From contig CAJHZI010000518.1 of the NCBI GenBank assembly GCA_905160935.1, positions 934,501 to 998,500 on the forward strand: a stretch of 64,000 bases of DNA, written 5' to 3'. Every line of letters begins with the position of its first letter. Position 1 is the first letter of the stretch. Origin of the DNA: Enchytraeus crypticus. Its lineage: Eukaryota; Annelida; Clitellata; Enchytraeida; Enchytraeidae. The notes below the pieces were generated by a model. That model had not been told where the DNA came from, ran no database searches, and saw only the letters and a list, made by a program, of their open reading frames with translations. The position numbers and the translations under genes are program-made. Shown here one piece after another: positions 12,474-22,100 of the stretch.

Positions 12474-12554
12474 ATGGAGGAAGACACATGTGCAACGAAT
12501 GAAAGACTGGATGAGTTGTCTGACTGGAATCGTGTGCAGAATGCTATTAAACTT
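12474..12554 (+). CDS. YAE1: YAE1 exon 1
   Basis: Twenty-seven codons, MEEDTCATNERLDELSDWNR and seven more, ending in a GTGAGT donor after AAACTT. The D-E-L-x-x-W-N-R-V stretch aligns with the short helix before the GX3 motif in the vertebrate protein. Too short to be noticed by length alone. Confidence 0.82.
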
Positions 12555-15500
12555 GTGAGTCTTGTCTGTACCTGGTGTATAATTTCTGATAGGGGTATAC
12601 TGGATTAGATTTTGTCAAATCCAAGGGACCTAATTTCTGAATCAAATCCGGCTGAAACGGGAATGGGATTTGATAAAGCTATATGTGTTATGTAGAAAAC
12701 ACTAAATGCAGATGCCTATATATGACATGCTATTCTATCTATAACCAGAATTACATGTATAATTAATCCTGAAGAGAACTACATATACATAACTCTGCCA
12801 AAAATGTCTACTTAAATGTAATTGAAACTGAAATATAATTAATACTAATAGGAGATGCCTCTTACTGTGATATATGTTCATAATGGTATTGACATTAATG
12901 TAGGGATAGATAATATAAATCATCACTTAAAAATAAGATGTTTAAATTCTACATAATTATGATCTTACTGTCAATAGCAAGGCATTATTCAAATTAATTA
13001 TCTCGTTACTGATGGTTATTATTACTATCTCGTTCACATTCTAGCGGTTATATAGACTAATCAAATCATCATTAATAACTTATTGGCTTGGTTACACTGT
13101 ATACTCAATCAAGTCATCATCGTTAAGTCGTTAACTAGGTTAGGAGTGTATACTCTCTATCAAGTCTCGCTATCTCGATCTTCATCCTCAATTTCTCTGT
13201 CTTTCGGTATACAGCACATTGGTAGGTTCATGGCATATAATTTGGCATGGCATATAATAATTGATAGGTCCATGACATTAGGGAGAGGATATGGCAAAAT
13301 GGTTAGAGGGTTCACCTCGGATACAAGTGGCCTGGATTCAAAGCCCAGGTCTTTAAAGTAATGATGGATATCCCCTTGAGCCCATGGAAGGTTAATCTTT
13401 TATCAGAGCTTTGCTGCCGGTTGGCACTATCAATAGCAATAATATGATTTACTATAGAATGGATTAGATATAACCTGTAACCTGTAAAGCGGTCTCGAAG
13501 ATCTGACACCGGCCATGGCACCACCATAAAAATTGTCGAAGGTTATTATTATAACTACACTTGTTCATCTATGATCAGATCGTTGACTGTCTAACTATTT
13601 CGTAGCCCAATATCCAAAAATTTTCCGTCGTGTGTCCGACCTCTGAGAGAATTCGCAAGCAAGCTGTGACTGATTCAGGTTGTCTAGCATGTGCTGATTA
13701 ATATGGCATGTTGCTACAGCATTACGCCGTTGCTGTGCCAAGGTGGTTTTATGCCAGTTCTTCAGTCATCCAAGTGCTTTGAATGAGAGCTTGGCACTGC
13801 AGGAGGAGACCGGACATATTAGCAGTAGCATAATTAGATCCTCCATATTCCTGAAAAGTTAGTGCACCGCGGGCATCGTTTCTTGGAATGCCATCTGGGC
13901 TTCATACACACTCATGACTGTATATTTAGACCTTATATCACTAGTTAATCAAACATGAATTGCATTTCAGAACCGCATTATATGTCACTTGCAAGTGGGG
14001 TTTAAGAGAATTTTTTCCAAGGACATATGCATTCCTGATGCATTCTCATCAGACCTGATGCTGAGTTGGGTAGATAGTCGGAAGTTATTTTATGGAGTGT
14101 CTAATATATGAGGTTCACAGGTACCAGTTAAGCGTGTTGCAGGGTTACAGGACCAAGTTTGTACCATTTATATAATGTGAAAATATCATCAAACAACATT
14201 TTAATCTGATTAGCTGTTCCTAGTGCAGCAGTAAATCTTTATTTGCTTAGATGCCTACAACATTGCACTCCTGTTACCTTATTCAAACTATAGCAATTGA
14301 TTGAGTTCTGCCAGTGGTTCAAACAACTTTTAGCTGAAATTTATTCCCAGGAGGGTAACTCTATCATGAAAATGATACGACAAACCACGAGCTTTGGTGG
14401 CTGATTCTGTATGAGCTGTAGAGCTCATCTCGTAGAGACTGCCAGAGACTGCGTCATAATGATCGATTGGGAAAATTGGCAAAAATACACTGAAAGCCTG
14501 AACCTCACTTGTGTATATTGGATTGGTTTGAGGGAAGTTGGGTGGTCCGAGGACTTATGCATTGGATGCTGGCTCAAATATGTGTTCATATTTGCCAAAT
14601 AGTTTTTATAAAGCATCCACTTCATTGACTCACTGCATTGCATCTCACAGAAGGTCCAAGCTGCTGCAGTATTCTGTGCGACATGGTTCGTGCAGTGAGC
14701 ACAGCAATGAAAGAAAAGAACTCTTGACACTCTGAATGATGGCTGATTTTCCTGAATGTTAAAAACCATTGTATATGCTTGGTATGTTCACTGCCCATCG
14801 TTCGTTTGAGCTGTAAGGTAAGTGGGGTAAGTTGAACATATTAGAAATACTGAAACAGTTTTTATTAAACATTTGTTACACTATATAGTACGTAGACATA
14901 AGTGTCACATAACCAAGTTCAAGATACATAAGAGGTTAAGCGTTAGAATATCTTCATAATATAATCTTTATTTCACCAAAATCATGGCAGTAAACAAAAA
15001 CGAAAACAGAAAAACAAACAAGTATCACTTAGAGATACAACATAAAGATATTCCTTGTGATCACAAATAAAACTCAACTGAACTGAGATTCATATTAAGT
15101 AGCTAATTGCTTAAACCATAATTTGCCTATTAAGTACTTAAAACCAGATTTTCCACATATGAGTTAGTTTAGTAACATTTAGTAACAAGAATAACGGATA
15201 ACATTTTTCCCTTGTCATTTTATAGTATTCAATTTTATTAGAATTGACCCAGTCTAGAAAAAAGTTTAACATTCGGAGGAGAAGTGCCAATGTCATTCAC
15301 TGCTGGTTAATCATTAACAATACATGGTACAATAGCCTCACGCCTGAGGTTCAAAGTGATCAGAGAGATTGTCAGAATCATTAATAGTAATTAACGAATG
15401 TACAAATTTCTGTTAATATTACTGAAAAGAAAATTATCAATATATGAATAGGCATTACGTTTCTCCATTGCGATAGTATAACTTCACTAGGATTCTCAAG

Positions 15501-18500
15501 ATGTGCATTTCACAACTCTAAACCTAGGCAATTAAATCTAGCATTAATATTTGTGGATTGATTATTCGTCTTCAACAAATTGCAATTCATGTCACCCCCT
15601 ATTATAGCATAGCTATAGTTAATTCCTGCAATATCGGACTCTAACCTACTGAACGTTAACTCCAACTCGTCACGCTTCAGCGCAGATTTACAAGTAGGAA
15701 GATACATATTAACTAATAATAGCTTATCCAATGCCAACATCATATAACGATCCTCACATGCAACAAGAGATACTGGATTAAATAGACTACATAATTTAAT
15801 ATCTAACAGAACGGCCAAACCTTTAAAATGGCAACCACGTAAAATATTATTCTTCATAATGTTTCCCATTGAAGAAGAAATGTACACCATATATTTATCA
15901 TCGAAATAATTGAAATTATTTAACTGTCCAGGAGTCAAACAGTGTTCCTGCAGAAAAATAACATCAGCCTTATAATTATTGCATTTTGATTTTAACATAG
16001 TTATACCTTGATTAAAACCATGCATATTGTAACTTACCAACTTTAAGATACCATCATCTCATTGAGTAACATGTGTAGACATCCTATACAACTAAAAGTT
16101 TGGGCTGAGGTTTAAATACCCATTCTCTTATAATCAGATGTGGGCCGCATTCAGAAATGAATTTATTAACATCATCAGCATCAATATTGACCCTGAATGC
16201 ATTCAAATTTTCGAATCGTGTCTTTTGCTGCAAATACATTGTGGACTTTAATATTACAATTTTATAACTAGCTTTCAAATGCTTCACAGCCTGTTTCCGT
16301 ATCAACATGACAGACATAGAATATTTTATTTTCCTAATTTCATGAGCCGCTTTAATCGCACACTGGGTATTAGAACCTATAATCGTTTTTGGTTTTCTTT
16401 TAGGTTTCAATGATAAGTTATCCTTAGGTTTAGCTGCAACGGTACGACTGCATTTTTTTTTCTTTCCTAGAACATGCTGATATCCCTCCGAGTCCATACC
16501 ATCAGTGTCCATCTCTGCAGTTACAGAAGCTCTTTCACCTCCACTTCGATTGGAATGACGTAGAGTAGTTTCTACCAATTCCGCCCATGATCTACCGGTG
16601 CTCTGGTGACAGCAGTGACGGAATGAGAAGATGACTCTTTGAGAAGTTCAGGCTCAGTCAACTTTTTTACTTGACCAGAGGAAAGTGAGGATAATTGAGA
16701 TTCTATATATGTCAGCTTACCCATCAAAGATTTCAGATCATTAATATGCTGCAATATATCCACAGGAGCCGAGGCGATTGCTGAATTATCCAATTTTGTA
16801 TCCAAATTAACCTGCTTATTAATGACACAATGTAAATCACCCTCCTTGAGTCTTGACAAAGGTAAGTTGTCCACATTATCATGTACAAAGCCAGGCAGCT
16901 TATTTAGCAGTAAGTTTTCATCTAAGAAAACGAAGACATTGAATATGTCGTTTATCTCTGTTTTAGACCAATTCTCACTGTTCTTCCATTTAGCAGGTTT
17001 AGGCCATTTCTCAAGACCCAAGTTGTCCACAGAATCGACTAGATGCTCTTTTGCTACTGTAATATCATCCGCCGAATAAAAGTCTCCTATAATACTCATT
17101 AGCTTTATGCTGGAAAGTTGACCTAATGCATTTCAGATAGAATAAAATTTCGCATACAATTACAATACAGTTGTCAGATATGTCGACAATAATATTGCTT
17201 CACTCAGCCATGTCTATAATTAACACGTCCGTACAGGCGGACGGTTGGCGAATGAATGGTACTTAGAATATATTGGTACTTGGACCAACACACATACTTA
17301 CCCAAAAATGTTCAACTTACCCCAGTCAGAGGTGATACTAATAGTAATACTAATCACTGTCCATGTTTTCATATTCAATACACATAAATTTATGTTGCCT
17401 TTTTTCAGGCAACCCTTTGCATTCATGGTGGAACCATTTAAGACATGACAGCATTTGGCATTGAATCCAGAGGCGCCCAGGTTTATCATTGCAGAATCGT
17501 TCATGGCAAGTTCTACAAGGTTCGGTGTCTGATTGCATAGAGGTTCCCACACTTTTACCCTTAGTACCCACACTTCCATATAATTTTTTCTTCTACCACA
17601 GTTTTGCTTTGACAAATTAGTAACCAATGTTGCATTTGCAGTTTTTGCACATGCTGAAGTAAGAGTAGCTATTAATTCAGTGCTCGTCAGTTTTCTGGAT
17701 TTTGTCATCTGGCTTGTTTTAACTATAGCACGGGTTGCCTTGGGAATTGGTACAATAGTTGTGAAGATATTGGCACTAAACTGAGCACTGTTATTCAACG
17801 TTACTGCTGAAGTTTCACTAGTGGTTAGTACCTGGCAGCCGTGACTGCGACTGAAGTGCCATCGTTTGCGGAACTGTGGCGACGCCATAGGTGGAAGTAT
17901 TTGGCTCAATATTGTTCATAGCATCAACACCGTCAGAAGAAGATGGAGTAACAGGTAGGTCACGTTCAGTAGTCATAGCTGGGATAAATGCATCATCGAG
18001 GATAGCACTGCGGTTCACTGGCCATATTCCAGTGGATCTAAATCCAGATATTGCTGACATCATGGTGGCCGTTGACAAGTATGGCTTGGTAAATAGTGAA
18101 GAAAAATCATTGCATGCTAGAACTTTGCCAGTATGATTCTTTGTAAACTTTCACACCTCTCGATAGACCGCTTTTAAACTCTTGAAGTAGGCACGGTCCA
18201 GAGGTTGTGTCCAGTTTGAAGTGTGTGGTGGCAAGCAAAGGATACATACAGTAGACGACTTGGCAGGCTCCAGAGCATCAAGTGACTGCCAATGCACACC
18301 GTGTTCATCCAGGATTAGAATTGTCATACCACTTTCTTCCTCTTTGAATTGACAAAATTGAACCATCCTCTCGTAGAATCTAACCTTGTCAATGTATCCA
18401 TTTTCTGTGCATGTAACTATCGTACCATAAGGGAATCTCATTTTTAGGTCATCAGCAAGTTTTTTACCTTTGTAAATTATCATTGGCAGAATAAAGTGTC

Positions 18501-19138
18501 CAGATGCACTGCAGCAAACAACACTGGTTACATTCTCCCTACTCAGCACTAGTAATTTGGAAAAAAGTTCAATGCCTTCGCTTACCAAAAATCATGTTTG
18601 TGGTAGGGACCAGGGACAAACCCGTTTCATCTACGTTATATATACTACTTGGACTTGTGATGTTGTATTCTTTTATTTTACTAACCAATAAATCAAAAAA
18701 TATATTCACTTGATGATGATTCATGTGCTGGGCCCGAGCCAATAAAAGACCCTCCGGTATTTTCACAGTAACTTGGCGATGTCTCTTCAAAAATTCTTCA
18801 AGCCAATCACGTGAAACTACATGCACGTGAAGAACTCTATTTGAAATATTAGGTGTAGATTTGTGCTTGTCTAGGTACTCGCGAATGATATCCTTGAGAT
18901 CAGAATGTGTTAATCCAAATCCGCGACCCTCCATGTCGATAATATATTTAACCAGTTGTTCTTGTTTGGCACCATTAAGTAATCTACGTGGTACAACATT
19001 GCCCAGGTTCTTCTTTCCACTTTGTTTATTAATATACTAGCTGATCCGGCGGACTTCGTACCGCCTATCAACAATACCTATCTATCTGTTTGTCTGTCTG
19101 TCTATATCTATCTATCTATCTATCTATCTATCTACATG

Positions 19139-19174
<36 letters not shown>

Positions 19175-22100
19175 ATCTCTCTACCATCTCTCTACCATCT
19201 CTCTACCATCTCTCTATCTATCTATCTATCTATCTATCTACATATCTATCTATCTATCTATCATCCAACCGCTGGTAGGGTGTTTGAAGGAAAAAGTTTT
19301 TAATGTATATAAAACAAACCCGACTTTGTTTGATATAGTAAGATTTAAAAAAATGACACAATTTTTGATCCAAAGAAACTTATAAAATAAACTTAAACAA
19401 ACTTAACTTATAAACTTTACAAAAGAAAAGTGACCCAAGCCTGAATCGAACCCCTGACCACTTGATCTAAAGTCTAGTACCTACACCATTGGGCTATCAA
19501 TGCTTCCGTCTGAAGGAAGTTGAATAGATGATGTCAACTTATCGTATTGAAAATCGCAAACTATATAGATGCAAGTCACTCGACTGATGGGAGCATGTTA
19601 GAATTTTGGCGTGTTTGACTTTTTCAATTTTTTGGCCATTAGCTCATTATTTTTTTAATATTTTATTAGCTACTATGCAGGGGCTGCTGGAGACGAATCC
19701 AAAATGTCCGAGATCATTAAAATCTGTTCAGCCGTTCTTGAGTTATAGGGGCCATTACGAACACGACTTTGTTTTATATATATATAGATAGAACATGGCG
19801 ACGCAATGAGGAATGTCGAAGATGATGGCTGCATGGGCGACCTTCATCTGATTCTCCTTCATGGCAGCGATAGCTTTTTGCAGTTATCCTCATTCGACTG
19901 TCCTCTATCAGATTGCCTCACATAGATTGCCTCACATGCAGATGTTCATCAACATATCTTATACAGAGCAAGCAAGATTGCTTGCAATCTTGATTGAAGC
20001 AAGCAATCTTCTTGCAAGAAGCAAGCAAGATTGCTTGCTTCTTGCTCTCTGCCTGAACAGTACTGTGTTCCATCCACAATAATGCCTAAAACCCCGGAGA
20101 CATGTCCCAAATATTTTTAGTTATCCTGCATAGTACTGTATGCACAAGTAAATCTAGAATTTCATTTTGGCTGTCATGAGACAAGAAGCTCGTTATTATA
20201 TCTCCCATTTTTTCAGGTCGTATCCATCTTCTGTATGCAGTTTTATCATCTGCATCAGATTTCCTTAAATCTCATCATGTCCGTGTAGGCTAGACCTTGT
20301 CTCGCTAAGTAGCTTACAGAGCTAAATACCTTGCACAGTGCAGAACGTGCAGCAACTTCCTCAGCAGCTCTTTGTTTTGGCATTTGAATATAGTGGGTGC
20401 CTCTTTCTGCTGATGCAGCAGTTACATAGCAGCAAATCGATTTCATACACAAGCTTCACGAGTCGAAAACCTTTCTTTGACTTTCGTACAGTTTGTGAAA
20501 CCTTTTGATGGAAATTGTCTTAAGATTTTGTGTTTATCTTCTAAACTGCCGACATGGCACACGTTGCACCTGGGAAACACAAACACTACCTTAAGCTGTG
20601 GTTAAAAATTAAGCCATGGAAATTATTCAAACCATCAGGCTTGAAATTTTCAAGTTTTATCATGATTGATTTGGATAGGGAATGAAGTAGGCAGATGATA
20701 CTGGCACGACTGGTCACAGGTGAAAGTTGACGATACTCGCTGACTGGTCACAGGTGGAGGTTGACGATACTGGCATTGACTGGTCACAGGTGTAGGTTGA
20801 CGATACTTGAGGATACTGGCACTGACTGGTCACAGGTGGAGATTGACGATACTGGCACTAACTGGTCACAGGTGTAGGTTGACGATACTGGCACTCACTA
20901 GTCACAGGTGTAGGTTGACGATACTTGACGATACTGGCACTGACTGGTCACAGGTGTAGGTTGACTATACTTGCACTGACTGGTTTCGGGTGGTAGTTGA
21001 TGATTACTGGCACAGACTGGCCACAGAATATATACATCGACCATGTTCAACAGACCACAAATCCTCCAGCGTTTTAAATTTATACCCCGATAGACACCAG
21101 CAAGACTAGAAGGCCCTTGAAAGCTTGGTACGAGTTACTACCTTCCAGTCCATTTGATTCTCAGAGTTCAAAGTTTTCCAGGATGTATGAATGCGTGAGG
21201 CTTCTCTATCCGTGTTGCGAACTGTGATATCATTACTCTGTAGCGATCAATATGAATGCTTCAATCTGAATGCCGAACGATGAATCTAAAAGTTTTAGAT
21301 TTCGCCCCAGCGCCTCTCGCCCACTGCCGTGGAGACCGGACGTACGACTTGACAGTCGATCCTTATGAGTAGGGGCGACTTTACGCGTAGCCATTGCAAG
21401 GAGGTAGATTCTCAATGGAACTGCGGGGTCGATCCTCGCTAGAGTAATTAATAAGTAGAGGGATCGATCTGCCTCGTGATAACCTATTTGATTCTTAACC
21501 GAGGTCTTAGCGACATCTGCACTAGGAGCAAATCGTGAACCCTTGATATTACGGCCTCTTTCAGCCTCCTGATGAGCCTGCGCTCCATCAGCGCTGTCCG
21601 TTATGTCAGAGATCAGAACACTAGGCATCAGTAATGGCTCTAAAGAATATCCTATGGGATTTAACCCGTCGACCAGAGGCTCTAAGACCTAAAGTCTCTA
21701 CAGGATAAAGCGGTAGATCATGATCTGGGTTTGACGCCAGGTGAGTACCTGGCGTCAAACTCAGTCTCAATCCACTGAATCTCAAAAGAAATTGGTAAAG
21801 ATGGATAAACCTCATAGGCGCCTTCCGCTGTCTCAAAATCGATCAGAGACTCTTCAATACTGCAGGATACACAATTTATTTAATAACGTGAACAGATTTG
21901 AACCGCTGAAGGGCAAAGTCAGCCGCAATACAACTATGTATAACTACATTTGTTGGACCCATACTGATGTTATCTGTACAGACTGTGTGTAAAGGATTCA
22001 TGAGCTGTTGATTTTGAGGCCATTTAATATTCAATGACTAAAAAATATTTATGTTAAAGTTAATGCCTTTTCTTTAAGTTAGCCTATTACATACATTTTA

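Larger units (their letters stand above)
17350..19883 (-). pseudogene. pogo/Tigger transposase with C-terminal PHD-like finger (broken)
   Basis: A DDE transposase of the Tc1/mariner-pogo group. The HTH start reads KAIAAMKENQMKVAHAA. After the insert come GKKNLGNVVPRRLLNG, MEGRGFGLTHSDLKDIIREY, DWLEEFLKRHRQ and YNVDETGLSLVP (first Asp). Then ENVTSVVCCSASGHF, MTILILDEHGVHW (second Asp) and PPHTSNWTQPLDRAYF (third Asp), and FRSTGIWPVNRSAILDDAF. The three catalytic acids are intact, but the frame changes near 18,580, there is an in-frame TGA after YREV at about 18,151, and another frame change lies before the finger. The finger has C-x2-C, W-I-Q-C, W-F-H-H-E-C and C-I-E-Y, a PHD-like pattern known at the end of some insect and cnidarian relatives. 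Dead copy. Confidence 0.8.
14817..19884 (-). mobile_element. pogo/Tigger-like DNA transposon with nested insertions
   Basis: Interrupts the hAT relic. Its transposase is read right to left: helix-turn-helix (19,883-19,795), a SINE-like insert (19,030-19,790), core (19,025-18,150), tail (18,150-17,820) and a PHD-like finger (about 17,530-17,350). A LINE fragment (15,480-17,230) occupies the 3' part. The probable left terminus at 14,823-14,839 reads TGGGGTAAGTTGAACAT. I did not find a matching right terminus near 19,890, so that end may be deleted. Confidence 0.7.

Noticed and set aside
17298-17909. 203-codon minus-strand frame beginning MSQILPPMASPQ
   Set aside because: Out-of-frame reading through the Tigger tail; the PHD finger and the GIWPVN segment lie in other frames with recognisable motifs.
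20695-21030. CRISPR-like array
   Set aside because: Units are imperfect, adjoining and without unique spacers, in a eukaryotic intron; it is a minisatellite.
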